Assembly (NCBI GenBank): GCA_002378665.1
Contig: DFSO01000093.1
Location: 22,209 to 51,133, forward strand
DNA: 28,925 nt
Origin: Loktanella sp. UBA3435
GTDB lineage: Bacteria > Pseudomonadota > Alphaproteobacteria > Rhodobacterales > Rhodobacteraceae
Direction: 5' to 3'
The position numbers were made by a program, and so were the translations under genes. Shown here one piece after another: positions 15,174-22,862 of the stretch. A model generated the notes under the pieces. The model was given only the letters and a program-made list of their open reading frames with translations. It was not told the DNA's origin and did no database searches. The first letter of the stretch is position 1; each line of letters opens with the position of its first letter.

Positions 15174-16709
15174 ATGACCCAAGCTCCAGCCATCGAACTC
15201 AAAGGTATCTCCAAGGCCTTTGGCCCTGTGCAAGCCAACAAGGATATCTCAATCCGCGTGATGCCCGGCACGATCCACGGCATTATCGGCGAGAATGGCG
15301 CGGGCAAATCAACGCTCATGTCGATCCTTTATGGGTTCTATAAGGCGGACAAAGGCGAGATTTTTATTGCGGGCAAAAAGGTCCAAATCCCTGACAGCCA
15401 AGCTGCGATTGCGGCGGGCATCGGGATGGTGTTCCAGCACTTTAAACTGGTCGAGAATTTCACAGTGCTTGAAAACGTGGTGCTTGGCGCCGAGGATAGC
15501 GGCCTATTGCGCCCCTCCCTTGCGCGTGCCCGCCGCGAGTTGAAAGCATTGGCAGATGAATACGGTTTGAACGTCGAGCCTGACGCCCTGATCGAAGATA
15601 TCGGCGTGGGCATGCAGCAGCGGGTCGAGATTTTGAAAGCGCTTTATCGCAAAGCCGACATTCTGATCCTAGACGAACCGACAGGCGTGTTGACCCCTGC
15701 CGAGGCCGATCAGTTGTTCCGTATTCTTGAGCGCCTCAAAGCCGAAGGCAAAACCATCGTCCTCATCACCCACAAGCTGCGCGAAATCATGGATACGACA
15801 GATACAGTCAGCGTCATGCGCCGTGGCGAGATGACCGCGACCGTCAAGACATCCGAGACCGATCCAGCCCATCTTGCCGAATTGATGGTGGGCCGTAAGG
15901 TGCTGCTACGTGTCGAGAAAGCACCAGCCAAAGTTGGCGCGACAATCTTAGAGGTCAAAGACCTGAACGTGACCGACAACAAAGGCGTGCACCGCCTGAA
16001 GGGGATCAATTTCCACGTCAAAGCGGGCGAAATTCTTGGGATTGCCGGGGTGGCTGGTAACGGCCAATCCGAGCTGCTCGAGGTTCTGGGCGGTTATGAA
16101 AAGGGCACAGGCAGCATCACTGTCAACGGCCAAGCGATTGACCTCACCGGGGCTCATTCTGACGGGCAATCCCGCCGCGCCCGTGGCATTGCGCACGTCC
16201 CAGAGGACCGCCAGCGCGAGGGTCTGATCATGGATTACACCGCTTGGGAAAATACCGCGTTCGGGTATCACCACGACGCGAAATACCAGCGCGGCATCTT
16301 CATGGATAACGCGGCGATCAAGGCTGACACGGTTGAGAAAATGGAACGCTTTGACGTGCGCCCGCCTGACCCGAAACTGGCCGCCAAGAACTTCTCTGGT
16401 GGCAACCAGCAAAAAATCGTTCTGGCACGCGAAATCGAGCGGAACCCTGATCTTCTCCTGATCGGCCAACCGACACGGGGCGTCGATATCGGCGCAATTG
16501 AATTCATCCACCAGCAAATCGTAGCCCTGCGCGACCAAGGCAAAGCGATCCTCTTGGTGTCTGTCGAACTTGAAGAAATTCTGTCCCTGTCAGACCGCAT
16601 CGCAGTGATGTTTGATGGCAAAATGATGGGCGAACGCCTACCGTCCGAGACGGACGAAAAAGAACTGGGCCTGATGATGGCCGGCATGACCAAAGGGGAG
16701 GCCGCGTAA
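15174..16709 (+). CDS. Nucleoside ABC importer, double ATP-binding protein
   Basis: Energises the importer on the cytosolic face. The 511-residue protein holds two ABC domains. Domain 1 has Walker A GENGAGKS (39-46), Q-loop VFQHF (86-90), an unusual signature IGVGMQQ (143-149), Walker B ILILDEP (163-169) and His200. Domain 2 has a degenerate Walker A, GVAGNGQSE (292-300, Gln for the Lys), a good signature FSGGNQQ (407-413) and Walker B LLLIGQP (427-433) with Gln in place of the catalytic Glu. One working and one dead site is normal for this sugar/nucleoside class. Its stop overlaps the first permease start as TAATG. Confidence 0.95.
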   Translation: MTQAPAIELKGISKAFGPVQANKDISIRVMPGTIHGIIGENGAGKSTLMSILYGFYKADKGEIFIAGKKVQIPDSQAAIAAGIGMVFQHFKLVENFTVLENVVLGAEDSGLLRPSLARARRELKALADEYGLNVEPDALIEDIGVGMQQRVEILKALYRKADILILDEPTGVLTPAEADQLFRILERLKAEGKTIVLITHKLREIMDTTDTVSVMRRGEMTATVKTSETDPAHLAELMVGRKVLLRVEKAPAKVGATILEVKDLNVTDNKGVHRLKGINFHVKAGEILGIAGVAGNGQSELLEVLGGYEKGTGSITVNGQAIDLTGAHSDGQSRRARGIAHVPEDRQREGLIMDYTAWENTAFGYHHDAKYQRGIFMDNAAIKADTVEKMERFDVRPPDPKLAAKNFSGGNQQKIVLAREIERNPDLLLIGQPTRGVDIGAIEFIHQQIVALRDQGKAILLVSVELEEILSLSDRIAVMFDGKMMGERLPSETDEKELGLMMAGMTKGEAA

Positions 16710-17812
16710 TGGATGTGATGCCAAAGTGGGCCGATGTTGTCCTTATTCCGCTAATCTCGCTGCTGCTTGCGGCGATCCTTTCGGCGCTGGTGATCTTGGC
16801 AATTGGCGAAAGCCCCATGAACGCGCTCAAGATCATGGTCGATGGTGCGCTCGGCTCGACCTACGGCTGGGGCTATACGCTTTACTACGCCACCAACTTC
16901 ATCTTCACCGGTCTTGCGGTTTCGATCGCATTCCATGCGCGGATGTTCAACATCGGTGGCGAGGGTCAGGCGATGATCGGCGGGCTTGGCGTAGCGCTGG
17001 TCTGCATGTATGTCCCTTGGCCCCATTGGTCGCTGGCGTTGTTGGGCGGCACGGTTGCGGCGGCGTTGTTCGGTGCTGCATGGGCTGCGATCCCAGCATT
17101 CCTGCAAGCCAAACGCGGCAGCCACATCGTGATCACCACGATCATGTTCAATTTTATCGCGGCGGCTTTGCTGAACTATCTGCTCATTGGCGCGCTCAAG
17201 CCACAAGGGTCTATGGAGCCTGCGACGGGTAAATTTCCAGAGGCGACCCATCTGCCAAACCTGCATGATGTGCTGGGCTTTTTCGGGATCGAATTCTCGA
17301 AAGCTGCCCCCGCAAATATCACGTTCTTCGTGGCCATTTTGGCCTGCGTGGCGGTCTGGGCGCTGATCTGGCGCACCAAGCTCGGCTATGAAATCCGCGC
17401 ATTTGGCCACTCTGAATCTGCGGCGAAATACGCCGGTATCAGCCCGACAAAGATCATCATGGTCTCGATGCTAATCTCAGGCGGCTTGGCAGGTATGATG
17501 GCGATCAACAACGTGCAGGGCGAGGCAGAACGTCTGGTTCTCAACGCAGTTGAAGGCGCAGGCTTCATCGGCATCGCCGTGGCCCTGATGGGGCGCAGTC
17601 ATCCCTTTGGCGTCTTCCTCGCCGCGATCCTGTTCGGGTTCCTTTACCAAGGCGGCGCGGAACTCGCACTCTGGACCAAAATTCCCCGCGAAATGATCGT
17701 CGTGATCCAAGCGCTGGTGATCCTGTTCACAGGGGCGCTCGATAACATGGTGCGAATGCCGCTTGAGCGCGCCTTCCTTGCCGCAAAACGTCGTAACAAG
17801 GGGGCCGCGTAA
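16709..17812 (+). CDS. Nucleoside ABC importer permease 1
   Basis: A 367-residue inner-membrane permease of the BPD_transp_2 (LivH/RbsC) class, matching the YufP-type subunit of BMP importers. Around nine to ten hydrophobic helices; family signatures are FTGLAVSIAFHARMFNIGGEGQAMIGG near residue 68-94 and the coupling-loop region LGYEIRAFGHSESAAKYAGIS near 228-248. NVQGEAERLVLNAVEGAGFIGIAVALMGR follows. Start overlaps the ATPase stop by one base, stop overlaps the next permease by one base. Translation of the three membrane-complex genes is therefore tightly coupled. Confidence 0.95.
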   Translation: MDVMPKWADVVLIPLISLLLAAILSALVILAIGESPMNALKIMVDGALGSTYGWGYTLYYATNFIFTGLAVSIAFHARMFNIGGEGQAMIGGLGVALVCMYVPWPHWSLALLGGTVAAALFGAAWAAIPAFLQAKRGSHIVITTIMFNFIAAALLNYLLIGALKPQGSMEPATGKFPEATHLPNLHDVLGFFGIEFSKAAPANITFFVAILACVAVWALIWRTKLGYEIRAFGHSESAAKYAGISPTKIIMVSMLISGGLAGMMAINNVQGEAERLVLNAVEGAGFIGIAVALMGRSHPFGVFLAAILFGFLYQGGAELALWTKIPREMIVVIQALVILFTGALDNMVRMPLERAFLAAKRRNKGAA

Positions 17813-18780
17813 TGGATCTTCTCACACTCCTCCAAGTGCTCGACAGCACGATGCGCCTTGCGACCCCACTGCTGCTGGCCTGTCTGGCGGGTCTCTTCTC
17901 TGAGCGGGCAGGCATCTTTGACATCGGGCTTGAAGGCAAGATGTTGGCGGCGGCGTTCCTGTCGGCGGCGATTGCTTATACATCAGGGTCTGCTTGGCTT
18001 GGCCTTTTAGCAGGAATTGGCGCCTCGCTGGTTCTGTCGGGCATCCACGGGCTTGCGTCTATTACATTCCGTGGCAATCAACTGATCTCTGGGGTTGCGG
18101 TCAATTTCCTCGCGGCTGGACTGACGGTCGTTGTGGCGCAAAGCTGGTTCGGACAAGGCGGGCGCACACCACAACTCCAAGGTGCCGCGCGTTTTGATCC
18201 GATCACCCTGCCATTCGCAGATGCGATACGTGATGTGCCTGTGATCGGGCCGATTTATTACGAGCTTATCTCTGGCCATACCGCCCTTGTTTATATCGCC
18301 CTTCTGATGGTTCCTCTTTCTTGGTGGGTGCTTTATGCGACACGTTTTGGTCTGCGTCTTCGTGCCGTGGGTGAGAACCCAGCAGCTGTTGACACCGCAG
18401 GTGTTTCGGTCATCGGGTTACGCTATGCAGCCGTCGCTATTTGCGGCGTACTCTGCGGGATTGCGGGGGCTTATCTTGCGACGGCATTGCAAGCTGGCTT
18501 CGTGAAAGACATGAGCGCAGGACGCGGTTATATCGCCCTGGCTGCTTTGATCTTCGCCAAATGGCGGCCTTGGTATGCGCTTTATGCTTGCCTGTTGTTC
18601 GGCTTCTTGCAGGCACTTGCGCTGCGACCAGACGTCATCGAAGGCGCACTTGGGTTTAAAGTGAACGTGCAACTGCTTGACGTCCTGCCTTACATCCTGA
18701 CCGTTATCATCCTCGCGGGCTTTGTGGGCAAAGCGATCCCGCCACGGGCTGGCGGCGAGCCATATGTTAAGGAACGCTAA
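17812..18780 (+). CDS. Nucleoside ABC importer permease 2
   Basis: A 322-residue second permease of the same class (YufQ-type), pairing with permease 1 to form the channel. Eight or so hydrophobic helices; hallmarks are LLACLAGLFSERAGIFDIGLEGKMLAAAF (residues about 22-50) and the coupling-loop segment FGLRLRAVGENPAAVDTAGVSV near 181-202. It begins with the TAATG overlap, in a 15-base context identical to the previous gene junction. It closes the operon; a long hairpin follows at 18796-18836. Confidence 0.95.
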   Translation: MDLLTLLQVLDSTMRLATPLLLACLAGLFSERAGIFDIGLEGKMLAAAFLSAAIAYTSGSAWLGLLAGIGASLVLSGIHGLASITFRGNQLISGVAVNFLAAGLTVVVAQSWFGQGGRTPQLQGAARFDPITLPFADAIRDVPVIGPIYYELISGHTALVYIALLMVPLSWWVLYATRFGLRLRAVGENPAAVDTAGVSVIGLRYAAVAICGVLCGIAGAYLATALQAGFVKDMSAGRGYIALAALIFAKWRPWYALYACLLFGFLQALALRPDVIEGALGFKVNVQLLDVLPYILTVIILAGFVGKAIPPRAGGEPYVKER

Positions 18781-18795
18781 CAAAGGCACAGCTCT

Positions 18796-18836
18796 TTGGG
18801 GTCGAAATTTCCGTAAGTCAAAATTTTCGGCCCCAA
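18796..18836 (+). terminator. Hairpin ending the nucleoside ABC operon
   Basis: TTGGGG-T-CGAAA-TTT (18796-18810) pairs with AAATTTTCGGCCCCAA (18821-18836) with one wobble and one bulge, giving a stem of about 14 bp. It starts 15 bases after the permease stop. There is no terminal U-tract, so it may act as an mRNA 3' protector or a Rho-assisted terminator. Confidence 0.5.
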
Positions 18837-18840
18837 GGGT

Positions 18841-18869
18841 TTGACATCAGACTCTGAAAGGTTTTTGGT
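18841..18869 (+). promoter_or_regulatory. Candidate promoter of the TauE-type exporter operon
   Basis: A perfect -35 TTGACA (18841-18846) is followed after 17 bases by TTTGGT, a poor -10. It stands between the preceding hairpin and the exporter start at 18907. The position is apt; strength uncertain. Confidence 0.35.
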
Positions 18870-18906
18870 GCTCAAAAGCGGCCACAAACTCTTGCCGGGA
18901 TAGCTC

Positions 18907-19821
18907 ATGCAAATTTACCTGCCCATCGCCGAGGTCTCGGTGAACGTCTTTCTATTATTCGGACTGGGTGGGCTCGTCGGTATTTTGTCTGGAATGTTTG
19001 GCGTGGGCGGCGGGTTCTTAATGACCCCGCTCCTCTTTTTCATAGGCATTCCACCAGCGGTCGCGGTTGCGACTGGCTCCAACCAAATTGTGGCTTCTTC
19101 TGTTTCTGGTCTGCTGGCGCACCTCAAACGCAAGACCGTTGACTTGAGGATGGGAACGGTTCTGCTGATCGGCGGGCTTTTTGGCGCGGCGATGGGCGTT
19201 GCGATATTCAACCACCTGCGCGCGCTTGGACAAGTCGATCTGCTGGTTCAACTTTGTTATGTTGTCTTCCTTGGTACAATTGGTGCCTTGATGCTTGTCG
19301 AAAGCCTGCGCGCCTTGCAGCGCGCGAAAAAGCCCGGCGCAAAAATCACGCGACGCAAACACGGCTGGGTCAGCACCCTGCCCTTCAAGATGAAGTTCCG
19401 TGTTTCGGGGCTCTATATCTCGGTCATTCCGCCACTTATGGTCGGTTGGGCTGTTGGCGTTCTCGCGGGCATCATGGGCGTTGGCGGCGGGTTTATCATG
19501 GTGCCCGCCATGATCTATATGCTCGGTATGCCCACAAAAGTCGTCATTGGCACATCGCTTTTCCAGATCATCTTTGTGGCGACTTTCACGACCCTTTCCC
19601 ATGCAATCACCAATGAAACTGTGGATGTGGTCCTTGCGCTCTTCCTTCTCATCGGTGGCGTGATCGGGGCGCAGTTCGGCACTCGGATCGGCCTGAAAAT
19701 GAAGGCCGAACAATTGCGCGTTCTTCTCGCAATTCTGGTGCTTGCGGTCTGTATAAAGCTTGGGCTTGATCTGCTGATCAAACCTACCGAAATTTACTCT
19801 ATTGCGGTGGGGACGGTATGA
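18907..19821 (+). CDS. TauE/SafE (TSUP) family anion exporter
   Basis: A 304-residue inner-membrane protein of the TSUP family, whose members export sulfite, sulfoacetate and related organosulfur anions. The family's internal repeat is plain: GLVGILSGMFGVGGGFLMTPLL (residues about 22-43) and again GVLAGIMGVGGGFIMVPAMIYMLG (about 184-207), each followed by a conserved ATGSNQIVASS / VIGTSLFQIIFVA helix. Eight to nine membrane helices with a basic cytosolic loop (KKPGAKITRRKHG) between halves. Its stop overlaps the start of the TIGR02186 gene (ATGATG), the usual partnership. Sulfite or sulfoacetate export fits a marine sulfonate user, but substrate is inferred. Confidence 0.92.
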   Translation: MQIYLPIAEVSVNVFLLFGLGGLVGILSGMFGVGGGFLMTPLLFFIGIPPAVAVATGSNQIVASSVSGLLAHLKRKTVDLRMGTVLLIGGLFGAAMGVAIFNHLRALGQVDLLVQLCYVVFLGTIGALMLVESLRALQRAKKPGAKITRRKHGWVSTLPFKMKFRVSGLYISVIPPLMVGWAVGVLAGIMGVGGGFIMVPAMIYMLGMPTKVVIGTSLFQIIFVATFTTLSHAITNETVDVVLALFLLIGGVIGAQFGTRIGLKMKAEQLRVLLAILVLAVCIKLGLDLLIKPTEIYSIAVGTV

Positions 19822-20570
19822 TGATGCGCCTCCTTTCCCTGCTGATATTACTCGCGGCACCTGCCTTTGCTGAAGAAGAAATCGTGCTGGGCCTCAGCCA
19901 AGACGAAGTGGCGATTACAGCGACGTTTGAGGGATCCGAAATCCTTGTTTTTGGCGCCATTCGACGTGATAGCCCACTGCCGTCTGGTCTACTTGGGGTC
20001 ATCGTGACCGTGGCTGGACCCAACGTTCCCATTGTGGTGCGCCGAAAAGATCGACGGTTGGGAATTTGGGTCAATGTCGACGACGTGAAGATCGACGCGG
20101 CACCTTCATTCTATGCGGTTGCAACAAGTGCCCCTCTCAAGAAAATTTTGCGCGCCTCCGAAGATTTACACAACCGTATTTCTTTGCCGCAAGTTATCCG
20201 TGAAGTCGGGACCAACGTGCTTGATAGCCGCAGCTTTTCTCGCGCCTTGACGCGCATTCGCGAGGCGAATGACAGCTATCTGACACTTGAAGGCGCGGTT
20301 GACTTGTCCCGCGATACTTTGTTTGAAACCAGAATTGCGATGCCTGCAAATCTGACAGAGGGCTATTATAGTACGCGCATTTTCTTGACGCGTGACGGGA
20401 ATGTTGTGGACAGCTACATGACCACAATTCCTGTTAAAAAGGTCGGGCTTGAGCGCTGGCTCTATAACCTCGCGCATCAACAAGCGGTTCTCTACGGGTT
20501 GATGTCGCTTGCGATTGCGGTCGCGGCGGGATGGTTGGCGTCTGCGGCTTTTGGCTTGCTACGCCGTTAA
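19818..20570 (+). CDS. TIGR02186 family membrane-anchored periplasmic protein
   Basis: A 250-residue protein of unknown function. Residues 1-18 are a signal peptide (hydrophobic LLSLLILLAAPAFA, then EEEIV), the bulk is a periplasmic beta-rich domain (IVLGLSQDEVAITATFEGSEILVFGAIRR at the start; LTEGYYSTRIFLTRDGNVV later), and one C-terminal helix (about 226-247) with a short RR tail anchors it in the inner membrane. I recognise it as the TIGR02186 family that routinely follows the TauE-type exporter in alphaproteobacteria. Three ATG in a row make the exact start uncertain by two codons. Its stop shares TTAA with the opposing helicase gene. Confidence 0.85.
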   Translation: MMMRLLSLLILLAAPAFAEEEIVLGLSQDEVAITATFEGSEILVFGAIRRDSPLPSGLLGVIVTVAGPNVPIVVRRKDRRLGIWVNVDDVKIDAAPSFYAVATSAPLKKILRASEDLHNRISLPQVIREVGTNVLDSRSFSRALTRIREANDSYLTLEGAVDLSRDTLFETRIAMPANLTEGYYSTRIFLTRDGNVVDSYMTTIPVKKVGLERWLYNLAHQQAVLYGLMSLAIAVAAGWLASAAFGLLRR

Positions 20571-22096
20571 TCGGCTTCGGGCGCGGTCAATTCCAAGGCC
20601 ACGACAGGGACATCCAGATCGTCAACCGTCAGTGGGTTGCTTGGTCGCGCCAAACGGTTCCGCACGACCCATCGGAGCTGCGTTTCCGCCCGCGTGATCG
20701 CCACATAGGCAAGACGCTTCCACAACGGTTGACCCGCCTCGACGCGCCCCATCTTGGCTGCGATCTCGATGTCGGGTGCAAAGACTTGCACGGTGTCCCA
20801 CTGGCTGCCCTGCGCCTTATGGATCGTCACAGCGGCGCCATGCAGAAACGTGGCCCCCATACGCGCGGCGAATGGGATAAAAGGTTCGGCGTCGCCCTCT
20901 TGCTCGATCTTCACAATAGAGGCGGCACTGACTTGTGGATCTTCGGCACCCATCACATGCAGACGCGAAAACCCGGGCTTACGGCCAGGTCCAAGGTAGA
21001 TTACTTGGGCGCCCTTGATGAGGCCACGAGCCTCCAGATCAAGGCGCTTTTTGCGGTGCTTCATGGGCAATTCAATACCATCGCAAATCAACGGCTCGCC
21101 TGCTAGCAGTTCATCAATCGGCGCATCAAACGCTGTTCGGAACGCGTGGATCAGCTTGATCCGCGTCGCATTGCGCCACACCAAAACAGGGCTGCGGGCC
21201 ATGAGATCGGCCTCAACACGCTGCGCCATCACCACCCGTTCATCGGTCGCTGCAGCCTCTGCAATCATCTTTTCAAAGGTATAGAAATCCAGCATCGGGT
21301 CGGCCAAGGCATGGGCCAGATCAAGGATCGGGTTGTCCGCATCTTGGCGGTGCACGCGACTCAACGACTTGACCTTTTCAGGCGGCATCGTCTCAAACAC
21401 CATGCCGCCAGATGTTTGCACAGGAGGCAACTGTGCAGGATCGCCAAACAAGACCAAGGTCGGGAAAATCTCTTGCAGGTCGGCAAATTGCTTGGCGTCG
21501 AGCATCGAGCTTTCATCGACAAAACCGATGTCGAGCGCCTCTTCGCGGCGCTTCCAGCCCGTGATAAAATCGCTTCCGCGCAAGCCTGCTGCGGCCAATG
21601 CAGCAGGTACTGATTTGTGATTTTGAAAGCTTGCAAAGGCGCGATCCAAGGCGACGTCTGTCAGCCCTTCAATCTCTGGCCGCTCGCCTTGGCCCGCAAG
21701 CCACTCAGCAACTTTTTCATATTCAGGATCGTACACAGGTGTGTAAAGAATGCGGTGGATCGTCGTGGCAGGCACGCCGCGATTACGCAAAACCGACGCC
21801 GCTTTGTTCGTTGGTGCCAGAATAGCCAAGGTCCTGCGATCCTTGGTCTTTTTACCTTCCCAATCGCCCGAAACTACGGCGACACCCGCATCCTCCAACG
21901 CTTTGTAGATTTTCGCGAGCAACATTGTTTTGCCTGACCCTGCCTTGCCAATCACCGCCATGACAGACGGCGCATCGGCTTGCGGGGGGCTCAAAAGATC
22001 ATCGGTCAGATCAACGCCAGCATGCCGCAGCATCGCCGCTACGGCATCCCATGCTTCTGCTTGGTCGTCTGAGAAAATTATTGGCGCGCTGCTCAT
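20567..22096 (-). CDS. SF1 helicase, RecD/Dda-like ATPase
   Basis: A 509-residue ATP-dependent DNA helicase of superfamily 1B. Motif I is VIGKAGSGKTMLLAK (residues about 48-62), motif Ia LAPTNKAA, motif II FVDESSML, motif III LVLFGDPAQLPPV, and the UvrD_C_2-type C-terminal motifs are GAAVTIHKAQGSQWDTVQVF and LAYVAITRAETQLRW. It resembles phage Dda and the catalytic part of RecD2 and stands alone, without RecB/RecC-like genes here. Its role in the cell (repair or replication restart) is inferred. It begins 40 bases after the luxI stop on the same strand with no visible terminator and no good ribosome-binding site, so it may be read from the lux transcript. Confidence 0.88.
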   Translation of the reverse strand: MSSAPIIFSDDQAEAWDAVAAMLRHAGVDLTDDLLSPPQADAPSVMAVIGKAGSGKTMLLAKIYKALEDAGVAVVSGDWEGKKTKDRRTLAILAPTNKAASVLRNRGVPATTIHRILYTPVYDPEYEKVAEWLAGQGERPEIEGLTDVALDRAFASFQNHKSVPAALAAAGLRGSDFITGWKRREEALDIGFVDESSMLDAKQFADLQEIFPTLVLFGDPAQLPPVQTSGGMVFETMPPEKVKSLSRVHRQDADNPILDLAHALADPMLDFYTFEKMIAEAAATDERVVMAQRVEADLMARSPVLVWRNATRIKLIHAFRTAFDAPIDELLAGEPLICDGIELPMKHRKKRLDLEARGLIKGAQVIYLGPGRKPGFSRLHVMGAEDPQVSAASIVKIEQEGDAEPFIPFAARMGATFLHGAAVTIHKAQGSQWDTVQVFAPDIEIAAKMGRVEAGQPLWKRLAYVAITRAETQLRWVVRNRLARPSNPLTVDDLDVPVVALELTAPEAD

Positions 22097-22136
22097 GGCG
22101 GCGACACTATCTGGCCATACGCGGGGCTGCCAGAGC

Positions 22137-22769
22137 TTATGCCGCGATTGACCGCTTTATCGCATGGCCAAGGGAGCGCTTGAACCAATACTCCGACATG
22201 TCGGACGAAACGCCTGCGCGCCGTAACACCTTGGCACGGTCTGTATGTATGAACTGCCAAAGGCCAACGCTGATTTTGTCACGGCCCTCACCGCTGCTGC
22301 CCAAAACCTGCGGGGACGCGCCAATCATCTTATAAATCCGCACCATCCGCGCATCAAAGACACCCAGAAGATGGGTCAATTCAAACGCCCGCATCAATTC
22401 GCCACCTGCAAGCATCAGCGCCGCCGCAACATTGGCGCCAGCGCCTTTAGCGATACAGAAACGCGTGCATTCCCAAATGTGATCTGAACGGATATCCGCG
22501 CCGCCTAACAGTGTGGGGAAATGCTCATGCACCATCGTCCGCCCCGATGTGGGTAGAAACCGCATGGAGCCGCCGTGAGTCCCGTCCGGCATTTCCCAAA
22601 TCACGTAGAGTGGGTTGAGGTCATCATATTGATCGCGCTCGAACCCAGCCGCATCCACTTGGACCTCCCATTTAAGACGGTCTCGGAATTGCGCGGCGTG
22701 GTCACGATGCATGCCGTCGCGTAATTTTGGGAAATTGGAGAGCGCATCTCCATTCAGATATCTTAGCAA
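22137..22769 (-). CDS. luxI: Acyl-homoserine-lactone synthase (LuxI family)
   Basis: Makes an N-acyl-homoserine lactone from S-adenosylmethionine and an acyl carrier. The 210-residue protein has the family core: Phe28, Trp34 (FRDRLKW), Glu44/Asp46/Asp49 (FERDQYDDLNPLY), Arg70 (GSMRFLP), Phe84, Glu100 and Arg103 (ECTRFCI). The conserved Arg four residues before Phe28 is His24 here. The start is TTG, eight bases after AAGGA; it gives MLRYL, the usual N-terminus, and no upstream ATG is in frame. It lies 93 bases after luxR, in a gap holding a hairpin and a CTG-N10-CAG element. Chain length cannot be read from sequence; a Thr/Ser or Ala at the position linked to 3-oxo preference was not resolved. 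Confidence 0.93.
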   Translation of the reverse strand: MLRYLNGDALSNFPKLRDGMHRDHAAQFRDRLKWEVQVDAAGFERDQYDDLNPLYVIWEMPDGTHGGSMRFLPTSGRTMVHEHFPTLLGGADIRSDHIWECTRFCIAKGAGANVAAALMLAGGELMRAFELTHLLGVFDARMVRIYKMIGASPQVLGSSGEGRDKISVGLWQFIHTDRAKVLRRAGVSSDMSEYWFKRSLGHAIKRSIAA

Positions 22770-22784
22770 TTCGACGTTCCTTCC

Positions 22785-22804
22785 AACTGAACATTCAGTC
22801 AGAA
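22785..22804 (-). promoter_or_regulatory. Candidate lux box / inverted repeat before luxI
   Basis: The 20-base stretch contains CTG-N10-CAG (22787-22802), the core spacing of lux boxes, and inside it a perfect 14-base inverted repeat ACTGAA-CA-TTCAGT (22786-22799). It ends only 16 bases before the luxI start codon, too near for classical activation from a -42 position, so repression or action on a nearby RNA structure is as likely. Not proven. Confidence 0.35.
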
Positions 22805-22842
22805 GATTGTTGATAAACCCTAAGGGATTGCTATCTCTCCGT

Positions 22843-22859
22843 AGCCTTGCTGTAAGGCT
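22843..22859 (-). other. Hairpin between luxR and luxI
   Basis: AGCCTT-N5-AAGGCT is a perfect 6-bp stem starting three bases after the luxR stop. No U-tract follows on the minus strand. It may cause partial termination or stabilise the luxR message. Confidence 0.4.
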
Positions 22860-22862
22860 TTG

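Noticed and set aside
15174..16709. Loss of the second ATPase site as a sign of decay
   Set aside because: Gln for Lys in Walker A and Gln for Glu in Walker B of domain 2 are usual in this importer class.
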